64,000 bases of DNA from Marispirochaeta sp964554875 (GTDB lineage: Bacteria; Spirochaetota; Spirochaetia; JC444; Marispirochaetaceae), in NCBI GenBank assembly GCA_964554875.1, contig CAZKQJ010000026.1:1-64000 (forward strand), read 5' to 3'. Positions within the stretch are counted from its first letter, which is position 1. Every line of letters begins with the position of its first letter. Shown in pieces: positions 44,082-52,769 of the stretch. The notes beneath the pieces were generated by a model. The model made no database searches and was not told the origin of the DNA. It saw only the letters and a program-made list of their open reading frames with translations. Both the position numbers and the translations under genes were made by a program.

Positions 44082-45218
44082 TTACATCAATTTATAGTAA
44101 ACCCGGTGGCGCTTGTAGATTTTCGCCCCCAGGGTCTCAAGATCCGAAAGCATCAGCTCGGTGGTTTCAGCGACCTGGGTAAGGTCCGCCCCCACAAACT
44201 CCCGGCCCATCCCGCGGACACTTTTCTCCAGTGCATGGTACAGGATCGCTGTTCCACCGTTATTACGGTAGCGCGGATGAATCCCCAGGCCATTGATAAT
44301 CACCCTGGAGGTACGATGTTTTTCCCGGAGGATGGACCAGAGCTTGAGGGGATTCAGTTTTCCCTTCCCCCGTATAAGAGCTTCGGTGAGGTCCGGAAAG
44401 GTGAGCACAAAGCCGGCAAGCTCATCCCCCTTCCGAATGACCTGGAGAAGCTTCGGGTCCGTTACCAGCATCAGATCGCTGGAGAGTTCCAGAAGCTCCT
44501 CTTCGGTAAGGGGAGCGAACTCCTCGTGGTCCCGCCACGACTCATTATACAGGCGCCCGATCTCCAGCGCCAGGGAGCGCATCTGCCGGCGTGTCCTGAT
44601 ACGGGGCAGGTCGAATCCTCCCCGCTTCATGGCGATGGAAGCCACCCGGGAGATCTTTTCCGGTGTCCGGTATGTCCTGGGATCCAGATGGGCGGAGACA
44701 AAGTCTTTGTATTTGGTGAAGCCGGCGGACTCCAGCAGGCTCTGATAATAGGGATAGTTGTATCCCATCATTGTCATGGCGGGCATCTGGTCGAAGCCCT
44801 GGATCAGGATTCCCCCTCCTGCCATGCTGGAAAAGCCCTGGGGACCTATAAGGCGCGTGAGCCCCCTGCTGCGTGTCCAGTTTTCCGCAAGATCGAAGAG
44901 TGCATCAGCAACAGTCTGACTGTTTTCCGCGTCATAAAAGTAGAACCGGGCGTCCCTGTTGCCCGTATACCTGTTAAAATTGCGGTTTTCAAAAAGACCG
45001 ATCCGCCCAAGGGGAGTGCCGCCGTGGTAAGCGACAAAAAACTCCCCGTCGGAATGGCGAAAAAACGGGTTCTTCCGGGCAAAAAGCCTTCGCATGCCCC
45101 GGTCAAACCAGGGGACATAGTAGGGACATTCCCGATACAGCCTCTTTGGAAAAGCGATAAAATCCCCCGCCTCCCGGCTGCGGGGAGACAGGACACTCCG
45201 AATTTCCGTTACTTCCAT
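44082..45218 (-). CDS. GNAT-type N-acyltransferase (large form)
   Basis: The 378-residue protein belongs to a two-domain GNAT-like family. The N-terminal half carries a conserved block (FIAFPKRLYRECPYYVPW) and an odd GPQGFSSMAGGG stretch. The C-terminal half has the acetyl-CoA loop GIHPRYRNNGGTAILYHAL. Substrate unknown. It has its own promoter (45227-45255), and the ATG lies 8 nt past the -10 box with no ribosome-binding site. It precedes the chemoreceptor gene. Confidence 0.75.
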   Translation of the reverse strand: MEVTEIRSVLSPRSREAGDFIAFPKRLYRECPYYVPWFDRGMRRLFARKNPFFRHSDGEFFVAYHGGTPLGRIGLFENRNFNRYTGNRDARFYFYDAENSQTVADALFDLAENWTRSRGLTRLIGPQGFSSMAGGGILIQGFDQMPAMTMMGYNYPYYQSLLESAGFTKYKDFVSAHLDPRTYRTPEKISRVASIAMKRGGFDLPRIRTRRQMRSLALEIGRLYNESWRDHEEFAPLTEEELLELSSDLMLVTDPKLLQVIRKGDELAGFVLTFPDLTEALIRGKGKLNPLKLWSILREKHRTSRVIINGLGIHPRYRNNGGTAILYHALEKSVRGMGREFVGADLTQVAETTELMLSDLETLGAKIYKRHRVYYKLM

Positions 45219-45226
45219 TGGGTCGA

Positions 45227-45255
45227 ATCATAATGGAGGAAACATGCAAATTCAA
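45227..45255 (-). promoter_or_regulatory. Promoter of the acyltransferase-chemoreceptor pair
   Basis: On the minus strand TTGAAT (45250-45255) and TATGAT (45227-45232) are 17 nt apart. Transcription would begin near 45219-45221, at or within 3 nt of the ATG at 45218. Confidence 0.55.
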
Positions 45256-45267
45256 TATAATAAAGTA

Positions 45268-45468
45268 TCAATAATGCGGTGGCGGCGTGTGGGGCATCTC
45301 CTCCCCCCCAAGATCCTGCAGATCCCGCACTCTCTGCCCCAGAAGCTCAAGCGTTTTTCTGAGGCGGTCGATCTCCTTCTGTTGAGCTATTACCGTTTCG
45401 TTCAGATCCGCCAGGGCGGATTCCTGGTAGCTCAGCCTGATCTGCAGTTCCAGCAGTCCGTCATCCAT
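45268..45468 (-). CDS. slyX: SlyX family protein
   Basis: The 66-residue protein is a single coiled coil: LQIRLSYQESALADLNETVI, then QQKEIDRLRKTLELLGQRV, ending in PPPHY. That C-terminal PPHY is diagnostic of SlyX. Function is unknown; in Enterobacteria slyX lies beside slyD, which here sits about 4.5 kb away. AGGAG gives a good ribosome-binding site. It follows TIGR03545 by 22 nt on the same strand. Confidence 0.88.
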   Translation of the reverse strand: MDDGLLELQIRLSYQESALADLNETVIAQQKEIDRLRKTLELLGQRVRDLQDLGGEEMPHTPPPHY

Positions 45469-45490
45469 TCAGAAACTCCTCGTACTCTTC

Positions 45491-47557
45491 TTAAAAGGGC
45501 AGCTTTAAACCTTTGGCGGCGTCTTTTATGAGATCCTCCGCTTTGTCCTGTGCCTCCGCGGCGGTCCTATCCCGGATCTCCTGCATACGGGCATCCAGGC
45601 GCTCCCTCTGGGACCGTGCAATATCCTCAATGGAATCCGCCTCCCGGAGATCTCCCGCCAGCTCTCCGCCGTAGCTTCCCATCAGCTCTTCAAGCCCGGC
45701 ATTCTCCTCCAGGGCGGAGGCCAGCTCCTCCCGGAGCAGAACTTTGAGACGCTCCCGAAGCTTCGCGGCTTCGGCTTCCAGAAAGTCCCCCACCCGCCGG
45801 GCGAGCAGGGCATCCAGATCGCTCCCCACGCGGAAGCGGGTAAATCTGCCCTCGTCAGCTTCGAAGGAAACGGTGAACAGCGCGCTGTCCGTACCGGAAA
45901 GGACCTCCCGGACAGCGGTCTGCAGCAGGTTTCCGTCATCCTTAAAAACGGGGTCCATATTCTCCAGCCGGATCTCCGCGGTTCCGGAGCCCTGCATCCC
46001 GGGGTCGATGCTGAAGGCGATACTGCCGTCGGCGGAGCCTTTCAGTTCCTGAAGCCCCATTCCAGACAGGGCACTGGCGATGTCAAAACCGCCGCCTGTT
46101 AGACCGCCTTCGAGGACAAGAAACTCCTCCGCGGCCTCCCGGGTATCAAGGGAGGCTTCGCCGCTGACCCGATGGACCCCCTCCTCGGCCTTCAGGGAGA
46201 ACCGAACCGGACGCCCGACAAGCTCCTGGTCGGAGCTTATATCTTGCGCGGAAGCTTCAAGATACTCTCCGGAACCGGAACGTCCGTAGGATATGAACAG
46301 CTCCTGAATCATGAAGCGGGGATACCCCCGGACCGGGAAATTGACAACAGCCCCCTGTCTGCTGAAGTCTTTTTTCTCCTCTGCTTCTTCTGTTTTCATC
46401 TGTCTGGAGGCAGCAATGGCTTTCAGGGCGTAGTCATAGTACTTGCCGATCCGGGCCTTCAGGAGGTTTTCCGCCGCCTGGGAGGCTACCCCGCTGAGCT
46501 CTCCTCCGGGGTCGGCTACCACCGACTCCAGGAGCCGGTAATCCTCCTCCAGGGCATCCCGAACTCCCCTCTGCAGATCGGTCAGGGTCTCCCGGTCCTG
46601 CTGAAAATCCCGGTTGGTTCGTCGCACCGCGGAGGCTGCCTCTTCCACCCGGGGGTAATTTTCCTGAATGATCTTCGCCGCGTCGGCGGCCTCCTGCAGG
46701 GTATCGATCTCCTGTATCTTCAGGGCCGCGATCCTGGAAGCCGCCTCTTTTCCTGCCTCCAGATCATCCTGCAAAGACTCGATTCTCTCCGGCCATCTAT
46801 CGACAGCCTGACTGTAGCGCTTGTTCACCTCATCCAGGTAGGCGGGACTCCCCAGCCGGTCGAACTGGGCCTGAAGCAGAGCCTCGGGATCCGTGTCCGC
46901 CAGCAGCGCACCGAGGCCGGAGGTGCTGCTATCCTCGGGAGAAAAACCTTCTTCCACCCTTTCGCTCTCCGGCAGCGCACCGGAGGAATCCCGGGGGGTC
47001 CCCAGCTGTATGCCGGAGCAGACCGCCCGCTCTATGACAACGCGTTTTTTCAGCAGTTCCCAGATGTTCACCCGCAGCTCGGAACTGGAGAGCTCAAAGA
47101 GGTTCTCCATGGGCTTCTCCCGGTCAGCCACCCTCAGGGAGTCAAAGGAGACGGAACCCCTGAACAGCGAAAGCCGCACACCCTCCGCTTCCGCCCGGGC
47201 GCGAAAAACGTTTTCCAGGGCGGCTTCCATTCCAGCTTCCACCAGACGGTCCTTGAAGAGAAAATTAAAAATGAGCAGAGAGCCGATAAGAACAGCCAAA
47301 ATCGCAGCCTTCCATCCGGTAACAAGGCCCCTGTTTTTCCGGATGGATTTTGCAAGGGCCGCGAGTCGCTTGGCCTCTGCTTTTGAGAGATCCCCGGATA
47401 CAACATATCTCTCCTGCTCGTCCTTTTTTGCCACGGAAAGCAGAAAATCCCGCTCCTTTGCCAGGTAGATCCTCCCCAGGATTTTCTTCTCGAAGCGTTT
47501 TTTGGGTATGGGTTTCCGAAACATCTTCGGCAGCTTTGCAGGTTTCGTCGTTGCCAT
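45491..47557 (-). CDS. TIGR03545 family protein
   Basis: The 688-residue protein has one membrane helix (about 92-112, AAILAVLIGSLLIFNFLFKD) behind a basic cytoplasmic N-terminus. A long extracytoplasmic region follows with a coiled-coil stretch (about 240-350) and repeated beta strands of AsmA-like or LEA-like character (GEASLDTREAAEEFLVLEGG, SFEADEGRFTRFRVGSD). The end is helical and acidic. The family is always paired with TIGR03546 in spirochaetes I recall, which matches the next gene. Its start overlaps the TIGR03546 stop (ATGA). A role in lipid or envelope transport is possible but not shown. Confidence 0.8.
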   Translation of the reverse strand: MATTKPAKLPKMFRKPIPKKRFEKKILGRIYLAKERDFLLSVAKKDEQERYVVSGDLSKAEAKRLAALAKSIRKNRGLVTGWKAAILAVLIGSLLIFNFLFKDRLVEAGMEAALENVFRARAEAEGVRLSLFRGSVSFDSLRVADREKPMENLFELSSSELRVNIWELLKKRVVIERAVCSGIQLGTPRDSSGALPESERVEEGFSPEDSSTSGLGALLADTDPEALLQAQFDRLGSPAYLDEVNKRYSQAVDRWPERIESLQDDLEAGKEAASRIAALKIQEIDTLQEAADAAKIIQENYPRVEEAASAVRRTNRDFQQDRETLTDLQRGVRDALEEDYRLLESVVADPGGELSGVASQAAENLLKARIGKYYDYALKAIAASRQMKTEEAEEKKDFSRQGAVVNFPVRGYPRFMIQELFISYGRSGSGEYLEASAQDISSDQELVGRPVRFSLKAEEGVHRVSGEASLDTREAAEEFLVLEGGLTGGGFDIASALSGMGLQELKGSADGSIAFSIDPGMQGSGTAEIRLENMDPVFKDDGNLLQTAVREVLSGTDSALFTVSFEADEGRFTRFRVGSDLDALLARRVGDFLEAEAAKLRERLKVLLREELASALEENAGLEELMGSYGGELAGDLREADSIEDIARSQRERLDARMQEIRDRTAAEAQDKAEDLIKDAAKGLKLPF

Positions 47558-48093
47558 CAGCCTATCCCCTTCCAGAATCCGCCTGCCTTGCCGACAGCCC
47601 CGCTGATCTTTTTAACCAGGGGATAGCGTAAAAAGCCCTTAACCAGCCTGTTCTCCGCCAGTTTCGGCCAGAGGTAACTCCGGTAGAGTTTTACCAGCAG
47701 TATGAAGAGAAAAAAGAGGGGTATCCAGAGAATAAGGCCGGCGGCAAGCCCTCCTGTAACCAAAGAGTGGTTATAGTTCGTGTAGGGCACCAGGGGCATG
47801 TTTGCCATGGCGGTAAAGAGGGGAAACAGGGCCTCCCGGTTCAGGATTGCCAGGCCGAGGGTTTCGACAAGGGGGTCAAGCAGAGGGACGACCAGTTTAC
47901 CCAGCACCATCACCAGCAGCGCCGTCGCCAGATGGACCTTGAGCAGGAACACCAGGATAAAGAGGGCGAACCAGAGCAGGTTTCCCCCCGGAATCAGGGC
48001 CAGCATGAAGCCGAAAGCGGCAGCGGCCCCGATCTCCCCGGGCCGGGAATTGGCGTTCAGGGCAGCGAGGAATTTGGCAATAAACGAGAGCAT
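47557..48093 (-). CDS. TIGR03546/DUF2062-type membrane protein
   Basis: The 178-residue protein has three or four membrane helices in a DUF2062-like arrangement (GNLLWFALFILVFLLKVHLA, then LVPYTNYNHSLVTGGLAAGL). AAGGAGG precedes the ATG. It is translationally coupled to TIGR03545. Together they probably form one membrane complex. It follows the M15 peptidase by 18 nt. Confidence 0.8.
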   Translation of the reverse strand: MLSFIAKFLAALNANSRPGEIGAAAAFGFMLALIPGGNLLWFALFILVFLLKVHLATALLVMVLGKLVVPLLDPLVETLGLAILNREALFPLFTAMANMPLVPYTNYNHSLVTGGLAAGLILWIPLFFLFILLVKLYRSYLWPKLAENRLVKGFLRYPLVKKISGAVGKAGGFWKGIG

Positions 48094-48111
48094 AGGACCT
48101 CCTTAATCTTC

Positions 48112-49026
48112 CTACCAGCCGTTCAGTATCAGAAGTTCCGGACGGTATTCGAAATGTATTGTGTCAAAGTAGAACCATTTGCCTCCCCAGATAAATCCCT
48201 GCTCCTCGAAGGCCCGGACAAAGGAGTCCGGAGGCATGAAGCGTTTTTCGTAGGGAAGAACAAACCAGTCGGGATAATAACGGGCCGCCCAGCGCCAGTA
48301 AGCCTGCAGTCCCCGGTAATTCCCGGGAAGCAGATCCACCGCGGCACCGTAGGCATGAAAGCTCATGGACGCGGTACCTGCTATGATACGCCAGTTGTAG
48401 GCATCGAATCCGGCAAGGCCGGCGACAAAACGGCGCAGTTCCCCGTCAGTCTTCATGGCCTCCTGGATTGTCTCTTCCACCGCAGCCAGGTCCTCCAGGA
48501 GTTCCCGGTGCAGCTCCAGCCTGTGGCCGAGGAAAAAGGTGGTTTTCATCCGCGCCCAGCTGGTATCGCGGTCGTGTATGCGCCACAGAGCGTTGAAGAA
48601 TCCGGGATGCCGCCGCGGGGGGTTTTCCTCCCGGGAGCTGACCCTGGCCCGCAGCATGGCGGCCTCCCGGGGGTCCGGATCCCGTAAGGGGGGCAGGCTT
48701 CGTGGATACCGATAGAAGGGATACGGGGAATAATCCTGATACTGCATCCTGAGCTCTTCCGGCAGGAGCCGTCCCTCGGCCCAGAAAAACCATCTGCCGT
48801 CAATGAGCATGGCCCAGTCCCCCGCCAAAAGGGCGATACGCTCAACCCTCTCGGGATAGGCCTTGTAAAAGGCTTTCACTACCTCTTCTCCGGAAAAGCT
48901 CCGCCGCGGCTCATCTCGGGGCTCACCCTCGGGACGCACCTCCATGGGAATCTCCGCAAAAAGAGACGGGGTAAAGGAGAGCAGACATAAAAAAACCGCA
49001 AGTTTTCCTCTGAAAAATCCTGGCAT
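48112..49026 (-). CDS. M15-type D-Ala-D-Ala carboxypeptidase-like protein
   Basis: The 304-residue exported protein has a signal peptide (LAVFLCLLSFTPSLFAE) and a C-terminal zinc peptidase domain. The metal motif SFHAYGAAVDLLPG gives His and Asp, and DTIHFEYRPE gives the second His. This is the M15 (VanY/YcbK-like) signature, so it should trim peptidoglycan peptides or related substrates. A long N-terminal region (about 30-150) has no family I know. I chose ATG 49026; a TTG two codons upstream is also possible. It heads the run to TIGR03546 and TIGR03545. Confidence 0.8.
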   Translation of the reverse strand: MPGFFRGKLAVFLCLLSFTPSLFAEIPMEVRPEGEPRDEPRRSFSGEEVVKAFYKAYPERVERIALLAGDWAMLIDGRWFFWAEGRLLPEELRMQYQDYSPYPFYRYPRSLPPLRDPDPREAAMLRARVSSREENPPRRHPGFFNALWRIHDRDTSWARMKTTFFLGHRLELHRELLEDLAAVEETIQEAMKTDGELRRFVAGLAGFDAYNWRIIAGTASMSFHAYGAAVDLLPGNYRGLQAYWRWAARYYPDWFVLPYEKRFMPPDSFVRAFEEQGFIWGGKWFYFDTIHFEYRPELLILNGW

Positions 49027-49127
49027 ATTCAAAATAAGTGTTCCTGATCTTACCCTTGAAGATATCCCCGATGTTCTGATTGGACAAGGGCAAAACAGAG
49101 GCCGCTACCGTTTCCTTCATGAGTATG

Positions 49128-49138
49128 CTACAGTAGAC
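49128..49138. promoter_or_regulatory. CTACAGTAGAC motif before marC
   Basis: This 11-bp sequence matches the core of the palindrome at 40328-40342 and ends 2 nt before the marC ATG. It contains a possible -10 box TACAGT (49129-49134), but I see no good -35 box. Confidence 0.35.
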
Positions 49139-49140
49139 CC

Positions 49141-49740
49141 ATGTTTATTATATCCAATGCGATAACCCTGCTGCTGGTCATGGACCCCTTCGGGAACATA
49201 CCGGCCTTCCTGGCCCTCCTGTCCAACATGGATCCCGGACGCCGGCGGCGGATCATTCTGCGGGAACTGATCATTGCCTTCGGAATACTGCTAATCTTCC
49301 TGCTTTTCGGCGGCTACATCCTCAAGGGAATGCATATATCCGAACCAGCCCTCTCCATAGCGGGAGGCATTATCCTTTTTCTGATTGCCCTGAAAATGAT
49401 CTTCCCCGAGACCGTCCGAGGCCAGGGAATAGTCGGCGATGAGGAGCCGCTAATCGTACCGCTGGCCGTTCCTCTCATTGCAGGCCCGTCCACCATAGTA
49501 ATGCTGACCCTGATGGCCACCCGGCACCCGGACCGCATGACGGAGACCTTCCTGGCCCTTCTTATAGCCTGGCTTTCCACGGTGATTATCCTGCTTTTAT
49601 CCGACCTGCTCAGGGCCCTGATGGGAACCCGGATACTGAAGGCCATCGAAAGGCTGATGGGGATGATCCTGACCACCGTTGCAGTGCAGATGCTCTTAAG
49701 CGGTATTGCCGAATACCTCTCCAGCCTGGGTATGATATAG
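49141..49740 (+). CDS. MarC family integral membrane protein
   Basis: The 199-residue protein has six membrane helices and the MarC landmarks MDPFGNIPAFLALL near the start and VPLAVPLIAGPSTIVML in the middle. Function is unsettled; drug resistance was once proposed and later doubted. It is alone on its strand between the M15 gene and the aldo/keto reductase. No ribosome-binding site is obvious. It shares the CTACAGTAGAC motif with slyD. Confidence 0.88.
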   Translation: MFIISNAITLLLVMDPFGNIPAFLALLSNMDPGRRRRIILRELIIAFGILLIFLLFGGYILKGMHISEPALSIAGGIILFLIALKMIFPETVRGQGIVGDEEPLIVPLAVPLIAGPSTIVMLTLMATRHPDRMTETFLALLIAWLSTVIILLLSDLLRALMGTRILKAIERLMGMILTTVAVQMLLSGIAEYLSSLGMI

Positions 49741-49774
49741 TTTATGGCATAAGAAAAAACCTGAGGAGTAAAAG

Positions 49775-50761
49775 ATGAACAGAAGAAGACTTGGTAAAAC
49801 CGGTTTCAACATTACAGAAGTTTCCCTGGGAACCTGGCAGGTGGGGGGAAAATGGGGCAGCGCTTTTGACGATGCCAACGCCGAGAAGATAATCAATTCC
49901 GCCATCGACGGGGGTGTAAATTTTATCGACACCGCGGATGTCTATTCCGACGGGGAGAGCGAAAAGGCCGTGGGCCGGGTTGTCAGATCCAGAAGCGAAC
50001 GGATCTACGTGGCAACAAAATGCGGCCGGCAGATAAGGCCCCACCTGCCAGAGGGCTATACCCCGGAGGCGCTCCGTTCCTACGTCGAGGGAAGTCTGAA
50101 ACGGACCGGTCTGGACCGGCTCGATCTGATTCAGCTTCACTGCCCCCCCACGGAAGTTTATCACCGCCCGGAAATTTTCGGTCTCTTTGAAGACCTCAAA
50201 CGGGAAGGAAAAATCGCTCACATGGGAGTGTCGGTAGAGAAAATCGAGGAGGCGGTAAAGGCCTCGGAATACGACAATGTAAGCAGCGTGCAGATTATTT
50301 TCAATATGTTTCGCCAGCGTCCCGCGGAAGACTTTTTCCCCCTGGCCAAAAAACGGGACATCGGTATCATCGTGCGGGTTCCCCTGGCCTCCGGCCTGTT
50401 GAGCGGCAAGTTCAGCGCGGACACGAGCTTTGCGGCCCAGGATCACCGGAATTTCAACCGGGACGGTTCGGCCTTCGACAAGGGAGAGACCTTTTCCGGT
50501 GTCCCCTACGAAACGGGCTTACAGGCAGTTGAGGAGCTGAAGGAGCTTTTTTCCGGCGATACCCCCCTGGCGTCCATCGCCCTGCGCTGGATTCTCATGC
50601 ACACTGAGGTTTCCACGGTAATTCCGGGAGCTTCCCGGCCGGAACAGGTTGTCTCCAATGCCAAATCCGCGGACCTTCCTCCGCTGACGCAGGAACAGAT
50701 GGAGAAGGTGCGCGATATTTATGACCGTCGCATAAAACCCCTGGTCCATCGGAACTGGTAG
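49775..50761 (+). CDS. Aldo/keto reductase
   Basis: The 328-residue NADPH-type enzyme has the (alpha/beta)8 fold and the catalytic tetrad Asp52 (FIDTAD), Tyr57 (DVYSD), Lys82 (ATKCG) and His122 (IQLHCP). The nucleotide-binding block near the end reads IPGASRPEQVVSNA. It belongs to the YhdN/Tas-like branch, and the substrate is unknown. AGGAG precedes the ATG, 34 nt after marC. Confidence 0.9.
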   Translation: MNRRRLGKTGFNITEVSLGTWQVGGKWGSAFDDANAEKIINSAIDGGVNFIDTADVYSDGESEKAVGRVVRSRSERIYVATKCGRQIRPHLPEGYTPEALRSYVEGSLKRTGLDRLDLIQLHCPPTEVYHRPEIFGLFEDLKREGKIAHMGVSVEKIEEAVKASEYDNVSSVQIIFNMFRQRPAEDFFPLAKKRDIGIIVRVPLASGLLSGKFSADTSFAAQDHRNFNRDGSAFDKGETFSGVPYETGLQAVEELKELFSGDTPLASIALRWILMHTEVSTVIPGASRPEQVVSNAKSADLPPLTQEQMEKVRDIYDRRIKPLVHRNW

Positions 50762-50767
50762 CCATAT

Positions 50768-50796
50768 TTGACACTGATGTAAAAGAGGGCTACCAT
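50768..50796 (+). promoter_or_regulatory. Promoter of the CBS/ACT gene
   Basis: A perfect TTGACA (50768-50773), a 17-nt spacer and TACCAT (50791-50796) lie in the short gap after the aldo/keto reductase. The leader contains a small GGGC-TTA-GCCC hairpin followed by T residues (about 50801-50820) that might act as weak attenuator. Confidence 0.5.
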
Positions 50797-50845
50797 AATT
50801 GTGGGCTTAGCCCCGATTTTTGTCTTTGTTCATTAGGAGGTTGTC

Positions 50846-51490
50846 ATGACTGTGGAAAAACGAATGACCCGGAATCCCATAACCATATTGCCGAACGATT
50901 CAGTCGCCAAAGCCCGTAAAATAATGCAGCGGGAACAAATTCATCGACTTCCCGTTGTGGACAAGCATGGCAAGTTGAAGGGCATTGTAACGGAAAAGGA
51001 CCTGCTGAAAGCATCGCCCTCCACCGCTACCGCCCTGGATGTGTATGAAATATCCGAACTCCTTTCGGAACTCGAGGTCGAATCGGTCATGACCGTCGAC
51101 CCCATCACCATCGATGTGGAAACCACCATCGAGGACGCAGCCCGCATAATGGCTGAAAACAACATCGGCGGCCTCCCGATCATGAAAGAAGGACACCTTG
51201 CGGGGATCATCACTGAGTCCGACCTCTTCAAGCTCTTTGTGGAGCTCTTCGGAGCACGGCGCTCAGGGATCCGGGCAACCATCCTTATCCCGGAAAAACG
51301 GGGGGAACTTGCGGACATAGCCGTCGCAATACGCGACAAGGGGGGGAACATCATCTCCATCGGGACCTTCCTGGGAGAAGACATGACCAACGCCCTGCTG
51401 ACCCTGAAAGTCGAAGATCTGAGCAGGGAGGACCTTATATCCTGCCTGTCTCCCTATGTCGAAGAGATACGGGACGTGCGGGAAGTCTGA
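50846..51490 (+). CDS. CBS-domain pair plus ACT domain protein (AcuB-like)
   Basis: The 214-residue protein has two CBS domains (about 1-55 and 75-130; MTRNPITILPNDSVAKARKIM, VESVMTVDPITIDVETTI) and a C-terminal ACT-type domain (about 140-210, GELADIAVAIRDKGGNIISI). This is the AcuB layout. CBS pairs bind adenosine nucleotides and ACT domains bind amino acids, so it is a small energy or metabolite sensor. A good AGGAGG site precedes the ATG. Confidence 0.9.
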   Translation: MTVEKRMTRNPITILPNDSVAKARKIMQREQIHRLPVVDKHGKLKGIVTEKDLLKASPSTATALDVYEISELLSELEVESVMTVDPITIDVETTIEDAARIMAENNIGGLPIMKEGHLAGIITESDLFKLFVELFGARRSGIRATILIPEKRGELADIAVAIRDKGGNIISIGTFLGEDMTNALLTLKVEDLSREDLISCLSPYVEEIRDVREV

Positions 51491-51500
51491 GTCCTGAACC

Positions 51501-51529
51501 TTGAGGGGCGCCGTTTTTGCGGCTATATT
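51501..51529 (+). promoter_or_regulatory. Promoter of the HDOD gene
   Basis: TTGAGG (51501-51506), a 17-nt spacer and TATATT (51524-51529) lie between the CBS and HDOD genes. Transcription would start near 51536, 22 nt before the ATG. Confidence 0.5.
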
Positions 51530-51557
51530 ATAGGAATACTTTCCCATCGGCGGCTGT

Positions 51558-52769
51558 ATGGAAACGATTCGTGTAGGTGATTTACAGAACGGAATGGTCC
51601 TTGCAGAGGATGTGCATGACATGTACGGTCGACGCCTGCTCAGCGCCGGCTGTGTAATCAATGAAAAGACCCTCGAGATCCTGAAAACCTGGGGGATTTC
51701 CGACGTACCGGTAACGATTGAATCGAAGATGGCCCTGGGAATACAAGCCGGGGAGAGTGCCGACGCGCCCGTTCCCCGGGAGAGCCTGGAGCTCTTCTCC
51801 ACGGTGGACCGGGAGGATCCCCTGATTCGCGAGATATGGCGGCAGAGCATCAGGATCCGGTCACAACGCTCCTACGACAGATTCCTGAAGAATACCAGGG
51901 AGCTTGCCCCGCCTCAGAGAAACAGTCTGCCGGCCAATCCTGCCGCCATAATAGAGATGGGTCAGTTCACGGCCCTTCCGGAGGTTTACAATCACATCCT
52001 GTCGGTCATCAATGATGAACGCAGTTCAGCCATCGACATATCCGATGCCGTCACCAAGGACCCGAGCTTTACTTCGCGGCTGCTTAACCTGGCAAACAGC
52101 TCCTTTTACGCCTTGAAAAACAGCGTGGACACCGTCAGCAAAGCAGTTTCCATTATCGGAACCCGGCAGCTTGGGACCCTGGCGCTGGGAATCAGCATAA
52201 GCAGGAGCTTTTTTAAAAGCGGAGAAAACGACGCATCCCTTACGGAGTTCTGGCGCCACAGCATCGCCACCGCCATCGCGGCCAGGACCCTGGCAATCTT
52301 TCTGAAAGAAAAAAACACGGAGCGCTATTTTATCGGCGGTCTGCTTCACGATATCGGAAAACTTCTTCTGTATACCCGGCTTCATGATGCTGTCTATTAC
52401 ATCGATACGGTCTGCCGCAGCCATTTAATAAGCCAGTTCACTGCTGAAAAGAGCATCCTCGGTTTTTCCCATGCCGATATAGGCCGTGAACTCTGCCGGA
52501 AACTCAATATGCCGGAAAACCTTCTGGCCATGATAACCGACCACCACAGCGTGGCGGAAAGCCTGCGGCCCTTTGAAGCCTCGATCATCCACTTCGCTGA
52601 TATCATCGTTAACGGGATAAAAAAGGGTTCCAGCGGGGAACTCTTTGTTCCTCCCCTTCAGGAGGCTGCCCGGGAATACCTGAGCCTCAAACCTGCCGCC
52701 ATTGACGCCGTTGTCCGTCAGGTGGAAACCCATTCCGAGGAAATAACGGAGATCATGCTCCATGACTGA
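51558..52769 (+). CDS. HDOD domain protein with N-terminal extension
   Basis: The 403-residue protein has an N-terminal module (about 1-60, VGDLQNGMVLAEDVHDMYGR, as in the DUF3391-type lead of some HD-GYP proteins). A linker and an HDOD domain (about 130-330) follow. HD-like residues are present (HDIGKLLLY, SHADIGRELC, TDHHSVA), but there is no GYP. It overlaps the GAF gene by 8 nt. A role as adaptor in the following two signalling proteins is inferred. Confidence 0.87.
   Translation: METIRVGDLQNGMVLAEDVHDMYGRRLLSAGCVINEKTLEILKTWGISDVPVTIESKMALGIQAGESADAPVPRESLELFSTVDREDPLIREIWRQSIRIRSQRSYDRFLKNTRELAPPQRNSLPANPAAIIEMGQFTALPEVYNHILSVINDERSSAIDISDAVTKDPSFTSRLLNLANSSFYALKNSVDTVSKAVSIIGTRQLGTLALGISISRSFFKSGENDASLTEFWRHSIATAIAARTLAIFLKEKNTERYFIGGLLHDIGKLLLYTRLHDAVYYIDTVCRSHLISQFTAEKSILGFSHADIGRELCRKLNMPENLLAMITDHHSVAESLRPFEASIIHFADIIVNGIKKGSSGELFVPPLQEAAREYLSLKPAAIDAVVRQVETHSEEITEIMLHD

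Noticed and set aside
43155..45233. 692-residue open frame on the plus strand across the chemoreceptor and acyltransferase.
   Set aside because: It spans two genes antisense, contains no known motif, and the opposite strand has full CZB, HAMP and GNAT motifs.
46172..47386. 404-residue open frame on the plus strand across TIGR03545.
   Set aside because: Antisense shadow with no ribosome-binding site or recognisable fold.
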